Origin: Shinella sp. XGS7
GTDB taxonomy: Bacteria; Pseudomonadota; Gammaproteobacteria; Burkholderiales; Burkholderiaceae_C
Reading direction: 5' to 3'
Assembly: GCF_020535565.1 (NCBI RefSeq)
Contig: NZ_CP084758.1
Location: forward strand, 3,175,001 to 3,239,000
Length of the DNA stretch: 64,000 nt
Part shown: positions 26,195 to 35,745 of the stretch, piece by piece
Position numbering within the stretch: the first letter of the stretch is position 1
Layout of the letters: every line of letters begins with the position of its first letter
Notes under the pieces: model-generated
The model's database searches: none
Told to the model about the DNA's origin: nothing
What the model saw: the letters and a program-made list of their open reading frames with translations, nothing else
Made by a program: the position numbers and the translations under genes

Positions 26195-27447
26195 CCTTGC
26201 AGCCCCGGCATCGCGAACTGCCCAGCGTGGCCAGCCTGCTGCGCCGCGCCCAGCTGCGCGTGGCCCTGCTCACCCTGCTGGTGGTGGGCTCGGTGCTGAC
26301 CCTGGGCATGCTGGTCTCGCTGCGCCTGTCCCAGCTGCACAACCTGGACCTGGTGGCCCGCTCCCTGGCCTACACCACCGAGGCGGCCGCGGTCTTCCGC
26401 GACGCGGGCGCGGCCCGCGAGCTGCTGGCCGAGGCGGTGGCCCGCGAGGAACTGGCCGGCGCCCGGCTGCTGCTGGACAACGGCCAGGAGCTGGCCGCCT
26501 GGCAGCGGCCCGCGCGCTGGTCCTGGCTGGAAACCGCGGTGGACCGGCTGCTGCCGCTGCGCGCGGAGGCGCCGCTGTCCTACCAGGGCCGCCCTCTGGG
26601 CCGGGTGCTGCTGCGTGGCGATGTGGCGCCCCTGCTGCGCGCCCTGGGCTGGGCCTTGCTGGCGGCCCTGCTGGGCATGGCGCTCAGCGGTCTGGCGGTG
26701 CTGCTGATGACCCGGCGCATGCGCCCCCTGCTGGAGGTGCCGCTGCGCGAGCTGGCGGCCCAGTCGCGCAGCATCCGCCAGCTGCGAGCCTTCGAGCGCC
26801 GCGCGCATGGCGGGGCGGTGCGCGAAATTGACGCCCTGGCTACCGATTTCAATGCCCTGCTGGACGAGGTGCAGGCGCGCGAGCTGGAGTTGCTGAGCCG
26901 ACATGCGGCCCTGCAGTCCGACCACGAGAGCCTGGCCCGCCAGGCCAGCCGCGACCCCCTCACCGGCGTGGCCAACCGGGCGCATTTCGAGCGCTGCCTG
27001 CGCGAGTCGGTGGCCCGCGCGGCGGCCGGCGGTGCGGGCCTGGGCCTGCTCTTCATCGATGCCGACCGCTTCAAGCAGATCAATGACGAGTACGGCCACG
27101 AGGTGGGCGACCGCGTGCTGATCGCCCTGGCTCAGCGCCTGCGCAGCGCGGTGCGCGAGCATGATCTGGTGGCCCGTCTGGGCGGGGACGAGTTCGTGGT
27201 CCTGATCGAGCCCCTGCGCCAGGCAGAGGACGCCTGGCGGGTGGTGCAGCAGATCGAGGCGGCGGTGCGTGCCCCGGTGGCCCTGGGCGGGCTTGCGCCC
27301 GTGGCCGGCGTCACGCCCGGTGTCAGCATCGGCGTGGCGGTCTACCCGGAGCATGGCGACAGTGCCGAAGCCCTGATGCGCGCTGCCGACGAGGCCATGT
27401 ACCGCCGCAAGCGCGGCGGCCGCCTGCTGGGCGCGCCCGGAGAGTGA
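26191..27447 (+). CDS. yfiN: YfiN-type membrane diguanylate cyclase
   Basis: A 418-residue inner-membrane enzyme that makes cyclic di-GMP. TM1 is at about residues 26-48, a CHASE8-like periplasmic domain follows, TM2 is near 150-175, then a HAMP linker (RRMRPLLEVPLRELA) and a GGDEF domain with the intact active site GGDEF at residues 331-335. The inhibitory I-site RxxD is present as Arg322-Glu-His-Asp325, exactly five residues before GGDEF, so product feedback is expected. No EAL domain is attached. It sits between yfiR (ATGA overlap) and yfiB, as in the P. aeruginosa YfiBNR system that controls biofilm and small-colony behaviour. Confidence 0.9.
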   Translation: MTLQPRHRELPSVASLLRRAQLRVALLTLLVVGSVLTLGMLVSLRLSQLHNLDLVARSLAYTTEAAAVFRDAGAARELLAEAVAREELAGARLLLDNGQELAAWQRPARWSWLETAVDRLLPLRAEAPLSYQGRPLGRVLLRGDVAPLLRALGWALLAALLGMALSGLAVLLMTRRMRPLLEVPLRELAAQSRSIRQLRAFERRAHGGAVREIDALATDFNALLDEVQARELELLSRHAALQSDHESLARQASRDPLTGVANRAHFERCLRESVARAAAGGAGLGLLFIDADRFKQINDEYGHEVGDRVLIALAQRLRSAVREHDLVARLGGDEFVVLIEPLRQAEDAWRVVQQIEAAVRAPVALGGLAPVAGVTPGVSIGVAVYPEHGDSAEALMRAADEAMYRRKRGGRLLGAPGE

Positions 27448-27509
27448 GGCCGCCGCCCATGTCCTGAAGTTCCGTCTTTCCACTCCTCACGCGTTTGCGT
27501 CCTTGCACC

Positions 27510-28034
27510 ATGATGGCCAAGAAATCTCTGTACAAGCGTTTGATGAGTGTGGGCCTGCTGGCCCTGTGCGCCGCCTGCCAGCAGATGCCGATGGCCCAGC
27601 CACTGCCGGCCAAGCCGGCTTCGGTCTGGACCGACCCCCAGGTCCGGGCCCTGCGCGAGCTGGGCTTCGCGCCCATCGAGGGCGATGAGTGGTCGCTGAA
27701 CCTGGCGGCCAGCGTGCTCTTCGACTTCGATTCCGACCAACTGCGCCCCCTGCAGCACCAGCAGCTGGAGCGCATCGGCCGCACCCTGGCCCAGGTGGGG
27801 GTCAAGGGCCTGCGCGTGGAGGGGCATAGCGACAATGTGGGCGATGCCGACTACAACCGCCGTCTCTCCCTGCGCCGCGCCGGCGCGGTGGCCCAGGTCC
27901 TGGCCGCGGCCGGCCTGGCACGCGAGCATCTGCCCACCCAGGGCCATGGCAGCGCCAAGCCGATTGCCGACAACGCCAGCGAGGCCGGCCGGGCCCAGAA
28001 CCGCCGCGTGGTGCTGATCGCGCCCTCGCTCTGA
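27510..28034 (+). CDS. yfiB: YfiB-type OmpA-domain outer-membrane lipoprotein
   Basis: A 174-residue lipoprotein. The signal peptide ends in the lipobox LCAAC, so the mature protein starts at a lipidated cysteine at about residue 24; the residue after it is Gln, compatible with outer-membrane sorting. The C-terminal OmpA domain has the peptidoglycan-binding pattern LFDFDSDQL, VEGHSDNVGDADYNRRLSLRRA and NRRVVL. In the YfiBNR system YfiB binds YfiR at the outer membrane/peptidoglycan and so releases the cyclase YfiN. It follows yfiN by 62 bp. OmpA-like lipoproteins of the Pal type share these motifs, so the name rests on gene order as well as sequence. Confidence 0.83.
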   Translation: MMAKKSLYKRLMSVGLLALCAACQQMPMAQPLPAKPASVWTDPQVRALRELGFAPIEGDEWSLNLAASVLFDFDSDQLRPLQHQQLERIGRTLAQVGVKGLRVEGHSDNVGDADYNRRLSLRRAGAVAQVLAAAGLAREHLPTQGHGSAKPIADNASEAGRAQNRRVVLIAPSL

Positions 28035-28075
28035 GGGGCTTGAGGCGCTTGAGGCGGGGCAGGGCCAAGCTCTGC

Positions 28076-28081
28076 GACAAT
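28076..28081 (+). promoter_or_regulatory. -10 element candidate for ettA
   Basis: GACAAT lies 81 nt before the ettA ATG. Unlike the leaderless cases nearby it would give a leader of about 75 nt that contains a long hairpin. Confidence 0.4.
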
Positions 28082-28093
28082 AGGAGCTGTTGT

Positions 28094-28125
28094 GCGGGCC
28101 AGGTGCGCAAAGCGCCAGGGCCCGC
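28094..28125 (+). promoter_or_regulatory. structured 5' leader hairpin of ettA
   Basis: GCGGGCC (28094-28100) pairs with GGCCCGC (28119-28125), and an inner five-pair stem extends it, giving a 12-pair hairpin with small bulges. A TTCGCTTTT tail follows, so it could act as an attenuator or as the end of the yfi transcript. It lies between the -10 candidate and the ettA start codon. Confidence 0.4.
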
Positions 28126-28162
28126 GTTCGCTTTTCCGATTCCCTAAAACTCCGCGAGCATC

Positions 28163-29827
<1,665 letters not shown>

Positions 29828-29863
29828 TGGAAGGCGCCGCCCAGGGCGGCGCCACCCGCAGCG

Positions 29864-29888
29864 AAAGGGCCCTCAGGGGCCCTTTTTC
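29864..29888 (+). terminator. rho-independent terminator after ettA
   Basis: A 9-bp stem (AAAGGGCCC with GGGCCCTTT) on a TCAG loop followed by a T-run. A second GC palindrome without a T-run (GGCGCCGCC-CAG-GGCGGCGCC) sits just before it. Confidence 0.9.
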
Positions 29889-29984
29889 ATTCCCGCAGGC
29901 TTTGAGCATCTTTACATTCGCGGCATGGCCGGCTTACGCGTGGGCTTGAACATGACAGCACTTCGATCACACAAGGAGTCTGCG

Positions 29985-30491
29985 ATGTCCAAGTCGATTG
30001 CCATGCGCCGTGTTCTGGCTGCCGCCACCCTGCTGGCCGGCCTGAGCCTGGGCGCGGTCCAGGCCATGCCCGGTGGTGGCATGGGCCCGCATCATGGCGG
30101 CCCCGGCTTTGGCGGCGGGCCGCGCGCCGAGCACATGCTGGATCTGGTGGATGCCAGCGAGGCCCAGCGCAGCCAGATCCGCCAGATCATGAAGAGCGCC
30201 GCCGAGGAGCTCAAGCCGCAGCACGAGAGCCTGCGCCAGCTGCAGCAGCAAAGCCGCAAGCTGCTGGCCGCCCCCAGCATCGATGCTGCCGCCGTGGAGG
30301 CCAACCGCCAGCAGGCCCAGGTCCTGCATGAGCAGCTCAGCAAGCGCATGAGCCAGGCCCTGGTGGCGGCGGCCAATGTGCTCACGCCCGAGCAGCGCGC
30401 CAAGCTGTCCGAACGCATGGCCCAGCGTGAGGCCCGCATGGCGGAGCGCGCCAAGGAGCACCAGCAGCGTCATGGCGGCCAGGGCCGCTGA
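29985..30491 (+). CDS. Spy/CpxP-family periplasmic protein
   Basis: A 168-residue exported, helical protein. It has a signal peptide (about residues 1-27, ending AVQA), a Gly/His/Pro-rich stretch next (GGGMGPHHGGPGFGGGPR), then long amphipathic helices with one clear LTxxQ-type motif (VLTPEQRAKL). This is the Spy/CpxP pattern; those proteins are ATP-independent periplasmic chaperones or stress sensors. The histidine-rich N-terminus could bind metal. An AAGGAG ribosome-binding site lies 6 nt before the ATG at 29985. The gene is followed by an OmpR-type regulator and a sensor kinase, the same company CpxP keeps with CpxR/CpxA. Confidence 0.82.
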   Translation: MSKSIAMRRVLAAATLLAGLSLGAVQAMPGGGMGPHHGGPGFGGGPRAEHMLDLVDASEAQRSQIRQIMKSAAEELKPQHESLRQLQQQSRKLLAAPSIDAAAVEANRQQAQVLHEQLSKRMSQALVAAANVLTPEQRAKLSERMAQREARMAERAKEHQQRHGGQGR

Positions 30492-30599
30492 GGCCCGCCC
30501 AGCACAGCGCGAGACTGGCTTATGCTTGATACCCCTATGTCCGGAGCCCTGGCGGCGGCGCGTCGTGCCGCCGTCCAGCATCCCCAAGCCCTGCGATTG

Positions 30600-31316
30600 A
30601 TGAGCACCCGACTGCTTCTTGTTGACGACGATGCCCGGCTTACCGCCATGCTGAGCGACTACCTCAGCGCCGCCGGTTTCGAGGTGGCGGTGGCCGGCAG
30701 CCTGGCCCAGGCCCGCCAGGCCCTGGAGGCCAGCCTGCCCGAGCTGCTGGTGCTGGACCTGATGCTGCCCGACGGCGACGGCCTGGACTTCTGCCGCAGC
30801 CTGCGTGGCGAGCCCCGCACCCGGCGCCTGCCGGTGCTGATGCTCTCGGCCCGCGGCGAGCCCATGGACCGCATCCTGGGCCTGGAGCTGGGCGCCGACG
30901 ACTATCTGGCCAAGCCCTTCGAGCCGCGCGAGCTGCAGGCCCGCATCAAGGCCTTGCTGCGTCGCGCCGAGCCCGAGGGCGACTCCGATGATGTGCTGCG
31001 TTTCGGCCGCCTGGAGATCGATCTGGCCGCCCGCGTGGCGCGTCTGGACGGCAAGCTCTGCGAGCTGACCAGCCACCAGTTTGATCTGCTGGTGGTGCTG
31101 GCCCAGAGCCCGGGCCGGGTGCTGAGCCGTGACCAGATCATGGACGCGCTCAAGGGCCATCCCCTGGACGCCTTCGACCGCTCCATCGATGTGCACATCT
31201 CGCGCATCCGCGCGGTGATCGAGGACGATCCCAAGAACCCCCGTCGCGTGCTGACGGTGCGCGGCGTGGGCTACGTGTTCGCCCGCAAGCAGGACGCCGA
31301 GGGCGGCGCCTCTTGA
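30600..31316 (+). CDS. OmpR-family response regulator (CpxR-like context)
   Basis: A 238-residue two-component regulator. The receiver has LLLVDDDARL (acidic pair near residues 9-11), phospho-acceptor Asp53 in LVLDLMLPDGDG, and Lys in LAKPFEPRELQARI; the output winged helix ends with VLTVRGVGYVFA. The ATG at 30600 is chosen because it places the receiver at the usual distance. Its stop overlaps the kinase start as TTGA, so the pair is co-translated. The Spy-like gene immediately upstream is a likely target, by analogy to cpxP-cpxRA. Confidence 0.92.
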   Translation: MSTRLLLVDDDARLTAMLSDYLSAAGFEVAVAGSLAQARQALEASLPELLVLDLMLPDGDGLDFCRSLRGEPRTRRLPVLMLSARGEPMDRILGLELGADDYLAKPFEPRELQARIKALLRRAEPEGDSDDVLRFGRLEIDLAARVARLDGKLCELTSHQFDLLVVLAQSPGRVLSRDQIMDALKGHPLDAFDRSIDVHISRIRAVIEDDPKNPRRVLTVRGVGYVFARKQDAEGGAS

Positions 31317-32743
31317 AGTCCCTCTATCTCCGCATCTACCTGACCCTGGTCGCCCTGCTGCTGGCCTTTGCCTTCGGCTCGGCCTGGCTGTTCCAGCGCC
31401 AGATGGAAGAGGAGCGCGGCGGCTTCGAGGCCGCCGCCGTGGAACGCCTGACCGCCACCGCGGTGCTTATCCACCGGGCCCTGCCGCCGGTGGAGGCGCC
31501 GCGCGAGCAGCAGGCCGAGTCCCTGCGCGACTGGGGCCAGCGCCTGCGCATGGCCATCGCGCTGAATGATCCGCAGGGCCGGCGCATCGCCGTGTCCGAG
31601 CAGTTCGAGCGCCGCGAAGGCGAGCCCGGCGTGCGCCGCCTGGATGTGGCGCTGGAGGACGGGCGCAGCCTGACCCTGCTGCGCGGCCTGCGTTTCCAGC
31701 GCGGCATGGCGGGCGGTCCGGTGGGGCCGGGTGGCCCCGGCGCGGGGGAGGGCGGACGTGGTCCCGGCCCGGGCCTCGGCCCCATGGGTGAGCCGCGCCT
31801 GCGCCCGCCCGGCGATTCGCCCTGGCCCATGTGGGGGCCGTTCGGCGCGCTGCGCCCGCCCAGCGGCGAAGCCCTGGTGATCTTTCTGGTGCTGCTTTTC
31901 CTGGGTGTGGCGGCCGGTGCCTATCCGGTGGTGCGGCGCCTGACCCGGCGCCTGGAAAGCCTGCAGCGCGGCGTGGAACAGTTCGGCGCCGGCAATCTGG
32001 GCTTTCGCGTGCGCGACGAGGGCCGCGACGAAGTGGCCAAGGTGGCCGCCAGCTTCAACCGGGCGGCCGACCAGGTCGAGGCCCTGCTGCGCTCGCACCA
32101 GAGCCTGCTGGCCAATGCCAGCCATGAGCTGCGCTCGCCGCTGGCGCGGCTGAAGATGGCCTTCTCCATGCTGGACAGCGCCACCCCGGCTCAGCGTGCG
32201 CGCCTGCAGCAGGAGATCGACACCAATATCGCCGAGCTGGACGCTCTGGTCGAGGAGGTGCTGCTGGCCAGCCGTCTGGAAGCCGGCCAGCAGGCCCAGG
32301 CGCCCGAGCGGGTGGACCTGCTGGGCCTGGCGGTGGAGGAGTCGGTGCGCACCGGCGCCGAGGTCGCGCCCGAGGAGGGCGTGGGCGACTTCCAGGTGAT
32401 GGGCGAGGAGCGTCTGCTGCGCCGTGCCCTGCGCAATCTGCTGGAGAACGCGCGCCGCTACGGCGGTGGCGCCCAGGTGCTGCTGGAGCTGCGCCGTCGC
32501 GGTGCCCAACTGGAGCTGCGGGTGAATGACCGCGGTCCGGGTGTGCCGCTGGAGATGCGCGAGCGCATCTTCGAGCCCTTCTTTCGCCTGCCCGGCCATG
32601 CCGAGCAGGCCGGCGGTGTGGGCCTGGGGCTGTCCCTGGTCAGGCAGATTGCCGCCCGTCATCAGGGCAGCGTGCGCTGCGAGACCCGCGAGGGTGGCGG
32701 CAGCTGCTTTGTGCTGAGCCTGCCCGGCGCCGGCAGCCGCTGA
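31313..32743 (+). CDS. sensor histidine kinase (CpxA-like context)
   Basis: A 476-residue inner-membrane kinase. TM1 covers about residues 6-26; the periplasmic domain ends in an unusual Gly/Pro/Met-rich stretch of about 50 residues (from GGPVGPGGPG to PWPMWGPF); TM2 is near 185-205, then HAMP, the HisKA dimerisation domain with His271 in SHELRSPLARL, and a HATPase domain with the N box NLLENARRYGGG, DRGPGVP and GVGLGLSLV. The TTG start overlaps the regulator's stop (TTGA). The flexible Gly/Pro segment just outside the membrane is not part of a known sensor fold and resembles the low-complexity region of the Spy-like protein two genes upstream. Confidence 0.92.
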   Translation: MKSLYLRIYLTLVALLLAFAFGSAWLFQRQMEEERGGFEAAAVERLTATAVLIHRALPPVEAPREQQAESLRDWGQRLRMAIALNDPQGRRIAVSEQFERREGEPGVRRLDVALEDGRSLTLLRGLRFQRGMAGGPVGPGGPGAGEGGRGPGPGLGPMGEPRLRPPGDSPWPMWGPFGALRPPSGEALVIFLVLLFLGVAAGAYPVVRRLTRRLESLQRGVEQFGAGNLGFRVRDEGRDEVAKVAASFNRAADQVEALLRSHQSLLANASHELRSPLARLKMAFSMLDSATPAQRARLQQEIDTNIAELDALVEEVLLASRLEAGQQAQAPERVDLLGLAVEESVRTGAEVAPEEGVGDFQVMGEERLLRRALRNLLENARRYGGGAQVLLELRRRGAQLELRVNDRGPGVPLEMRERIFEPFFRLPGHAEQAGGVGLGLSLVRQIAARHQGSVRCETREGGGSCFVLSLPGAGSR

Positions 32744-32747
32744 AGTC

Positions 32748-34139
32748 TCAGGCGCCGGTGTGCGCCTCGGCCCGCAAGGCCTTCTGCACCATCTGCTGCA
32801 CGGCCACCAGGCCGAAGGCGGCCAGCACCAGACCGGCCGCGGCCGCGGCCCAGAAGCCGCGCGCACCGGCCAGCGGGGGCCAAGGCTCGGCAAAAGCCAG
32901 CCAGTAGCCGCCGCCCATGCCCACGCCCCAGATGGCCAGGGCATAGACCACCATGGGTGCCACGGTCACATGGTGGGCCCGCAGCACCGAGGCCGCGATG
33001 GCCTGGGCCGCATCGCCCAGATGGAAGATCCAGACCCAGAGCAGCAGGGGCGCGGCGGCGGCCAGGATGGCCGCGTCCGTGGTGTAGAGCGCCAGCACCG
33101 GCCCGCGCAGCAGGAAGATGGCGCCGCCCAGCAGCAGGGCGCAGCCCAGGGCGAACTCCAGGCCGTGCCAGCCCAGGCGTTCGGCCGCGCGCGGGTCACC
33201 CGCGCCAATGCGCTGTCCCACCAGGGCGCCGGTGGCATTGCCCAGGGCCATGGGCAGCATGAACATCATGGCCACCAGATTGGCCGCCAGCTGGTGGCCC
33301 GCCACCGGCGTGGCGCCCAGGCGCGAGATGAAGAGGGCCATGAAGGTGAAGCCCGTCACCTCGATCACGATGGCCCCGCCCATGGGCAGGCCCAGGCGCA
33401 GCAGCTGGCGGATCATGGGCCAGCGCGGCGCATGCAGGCCGCCCTGCTGCAGGCCGAAGGGCTGGTAGTGCGGGTCGCGCCGCAGCAGCACAAAGCCCGC
33501 CACGAGCTGGCCCCAGACCACCAGGGCGGTGGACAGCGCACCGCCCGGCGCGCCCAGGCCCTGCCAGCCGCCCAGGCTCTCATGGCCGTGGATCAGCAGG
33601 GCCGAGAGCGGCAGCTTGAGCAGCAGGCCGGCCAGCTGCAGGCCCATCACGGCCTTGGGCCGGGAGACCGCGGTGTTGAAACCGCGGTAGACGGTGAAGA
33701 GCATGGCCGCCGGCAGGGCCAGGCCCAGCAGCTGCAGATGGCGGCGGATGATGGCCTCCACCGCCGGCTCCGGTTGGGCCAGGGCCAGCAGCGGGTCGGG
33801 CCAGAGCAGCAGCAGCTCGCCCAGCAGGGTCAGGCCCAGGGCCAGCCACACGGCCTGGTGCAGGCTCTCGCCCACGCCGGCCAGGTCGCGCGCGCCGAAG
33901 CGCTGGGCCGCGTAGGGCGAGATGGCCAGCACCACGCCCATCAGGCCCACGAAGACGCTGGTGTACATGGCATTGCCCACGGCCAGGGCCGCCAGGTCCA
34001 GGGCGCCGTAGCGGGCCACCAGCACGGTGTCGATGGTGGAGTACATCAGCACCGCCAGCTGGCCGATGAAGACCGGCCAGGCCAGGGGCAGGATCTGGGC
34101 GTAGCCGTGCAGGCGCGTCGCGCCCAGCCAGCGCCTCAT
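32748..34139 (-). CDS. MATE family efflux transporter (NorM-like)
   Basis: A 463-residue inner-membrane antiporter with 12 hydrophobic helices in two six-helix bundles. Family hallmarks are LAWPVFIGQLAVLMYSTID in TM1 and GNATGALVGQRIGAGDPR in the second half. Members export cationic drugs and metabolites in exchange for Na+ or H+; the substrate here is unknown. The ATG at 34139 overlaps the stop of the DUF3717/DUF1289 gene (ATGA). The gene converges on the sensor kinase with only four bases between the two stops. Confidence 0.9.
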   Translation of the reverse strand: MRRWLGATRLHGYAQILPLAWPVFIGQLAVLMYSTIDTVLVARYGALDLAALAVGNAMYTSVFVGLMGVVLAISPYAAQRFGARDLAGVGESLHQAVWLALGLTLLGELLLLWPDPLLALAQPEPAVEAIIRRHLQLLGLALPAAMLFTVYRGFNTAVSRPKAVMGLQLAGLLLKLPLSALLIHGHESLGGWQGLGAPGGALSTALVVWGQLVAGFVLLRRDPHYQPFGLQQGGLHAPRWPMIRQLLRLGLPMGGAIVIEVTGFTFMALFISRLGATPVAGHQLAANLVAMMFMLPMALGNATGALVGQRIGAGDPRAAERLGWHGLEFALGCALLLGGAIFLLRGPVLALYTTDAAILAAAAPLLLWVWIFHLGDAAQAIAASVLRAHHVTVAPMVVYALAIWGVGMGGGYWLAFAEPWPPLAGARGFWAAAAAGLVLAAFGLVAVQQMVQKALRAEAHTGA

Positions 34140-34576
34140 CGGGGCTCCGTGTGGGGGGCGGTGCCGGTGCCGCTTTCCAGGGCGCGTTCGGCATAGCGGT
34201 TGAAGCGCCAGGCCGTGCCGTCCAGGGTGATGCGGCGCCAAGTCTGGCGCTTTTCGGCCGGCGTGAGCACGGGCCAGTTCTGCACCTCGTCAAAAGTGCG
34301 GCCGCAGCCCTTGCAAAGCTCGTCGCCCTGGCTGGTAGAGCAGATGGCGATGCAGGGCGCATCGGGCGTGCTGGCATACCAGTCCAGCCAGGCGGCCTTG
34401 GCACGCTCGGGCATGCCTTCTTCCTCGCACTCGTTCTCGCGGTAATAGACCATCAGCGCATAGACCTCGGCCAGGGCGCGCACCTCAGCGCAGGCGCTGA
34501 TGCCGTCGGGCGAGGGGCGGCGCTCGCGCCACCAGTTGATGGCGCTTTCGATATCGGTGATGTGGATGCCGGCCAT
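34136..34576 (-). CDS. DUF3717-DUF1289 two-domain protein
   Basis: A 146-residue cytosolic protein. The N-terminal half (HITDIESAINWWRERRPS to about residue 55, with an acidic ENECEEEG) matches the DUF3717 family of Burkholderiales. The C-terminal half matches DUF1289, a small probable metal-binding domain, with cysteines arranged as PCIAIC...LCKGCGRTFDEV and a following WPVLTPAEKRQTWRRI helix. The start at 34576 is the first ATG giving the DUF3717 N-terminus. The gene follows trpS by 11 nt and its stop overlaps the MATE start, so trpS, this gene and the exporter form a compact unit. No function is established. Confidence 0.8.
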   Translation of the reverse strand: MAGIHITDIESAINWWRERRPSPDGISACAEVRALAEVYALMVYYRENECEEEGMPERAKAAWLDWYASTPDAPCIAICSTSQGDELCKGCGRTFDEVQNWPVLTPAEKRQTWRRITLDGTAWRFNRYAERALESGTGTAPHTEPR

Positions 34577-34587
34577 GAGGCGCTTCC

Positions 34588-35604
34588 TCAGTAGGCCAGG
34601 CCCATGGCGGCGCGCACCTCGCGCAGGGTCTTGCGCGCCACGGCGCGGGCGCGCTCGGCGCCCACCTCCACGATCCAGTGCACCTGCTTGGGGTTGGCCA
34701 GGTACTGGTCGGCGCGTTCGCGCCACTGGGCCTGCTGGCGCTGCACGCCCTCGATCAGGGGCTGCTTGCAGTCCAGGCAGCCGATGCCGGCGGCGCGGCA
34801 GCCCTGGGCGGCCCAGTCCAGGGTGGCCGCGTCGCTGTAGAGCTCGTGCAGGGGCCAGACCGGGCAGCGCTGGGGCTCGCCGGGGTCACCGCGGCGGGCG
34901 CGCTGCGGGTCGGTGGGCATGGTGCGGATCTTCTCGGCCGTGCTCTCGGGCGACTCGCGCATGGCGATGGCATTGCCGTGGCTCTTGCTCATCTTGCGGC
35001 CGTCCAGGCCGGCGATGCGCGCGGTGTCGGTGAGCAGGGTCTGGGGTTCGGGCAGCAAGGCCTGACCCTGGCCGTAGAGGTGGTTGAAGCGGCGGGCCAC
35101 CTCGCGCGTGACCTCCACATGGGCGGCCTGGTCTTCGCCCACGGGCACGGCGCCGGCCTTGTAGATCAGGATGTCGGCGGCCTGCAGCAGCGGGTAGCCC
35201 AGCATCCCGTAGCTGGCGCTCTCGGGCGCTTTCTCGGCCAGGTCCTTGAAGCTGGGAATGCGCTCCAGCCAGGACAGGGGCGTGCTCATGGCCAGCAGGG
35301 TGAAGAGCTCGGCATGCTCCGGCATGCGGCTCTGGATGAAGAGGGTGGTGCGCTCGGGGTCGATGCCGGCGGCCAGCCAGTCGATCACCATATCGTAGAC
35401 ATGGCGCTCCAGCTGGGCTCGGTCCTGGGGGCGGGCGGTGGTGAGCGCGTGCCAGTCGGCCACGAAGAAGAAGCAGTCGTGGCTGTCCTGCAGGCGCAGC
35501 CAGTTCTTCAGCGCGCCGTGGTAGTGGCCCAGGTGCAGGGCGCCGGTGGGGCGCATGCCGGAGAGCACGCGGGGCAGGGGGGCGGGGTGGGCAGAGTCTG
35601 TCAT
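34588..35604 (-). CDS. trpS: tryptophanyl-tRNA synthetase
   Basis: TrpS charges tRNA-Trp. The 338-residue protein is a class I synthetase with the HIGH-like motif GALHLGHYHGAL after SGMRPTG and the KMSKS motif as GRKMSKSHGN. The length is close to the usual 330-340 and no extra domain is attached. The ATG at 35604 is followed at once by the family N-terminus; a TAGAAT box lies 15 nt upstream and no ribosome-binding site is visible, so the leader would be under ten bases. The DUF3717/DUF1289 gene follows by 11 nt. Confidence 0.96.
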   Translation of the reverse strand: MTDSAHPAPLPRVLSGMRPTGALHLGHYHGALKNWLRLQDSHDCFFFVADWHALTTARPQDRAQLERHVYDMVIDWLAAGIDPERTTLFIQSRMPEHAELFTLLAMSTPLSWLERIPSFKDLAEKAPESASYGMLGYPLLQAADILIYKAGAVPVGEDQAAHVEVTREVARRFNHLYGQGQALLPEPQTLLTDTARIAGLDGRKMSKSHGNAIAMRESPESTAEKIRTMPTDPQRARRGDPGEPQRCPVWPLHELYSDAATLDWAAQGCRAAGIGCLDCKQPLIEGVQRQQAQWRERADQYLANPKQVHWIVEVGAERARAVARKTLREVRAAMGLAY

Positions 35605-35619
35605 GGGCGTAGGAGCGAG

Positions 35620-35625
35620 ATTCTA
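35620..35625 (-). promoter_or_regulatory. -10 element for trpS
   Basis: The minus strand reads TAGAAT, 15 nt before the trpS ATG. Start-site spacing implies a leader of about 8 nt, too short to hold a Shine-Dalgarno sequence. Confidence 0.45.
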
Positions 35626-35745
35626 TGTAGGGCCGCCCGCCACCGCTGGCGCCCGCGTGATATCTGCCTCAGTTTGACGCCCGGCGGCTGCCGGACCGCG
35701 TGTCATCATCGCGCCCCACCACAAAAGACAAGAGGGAGGATGGTG

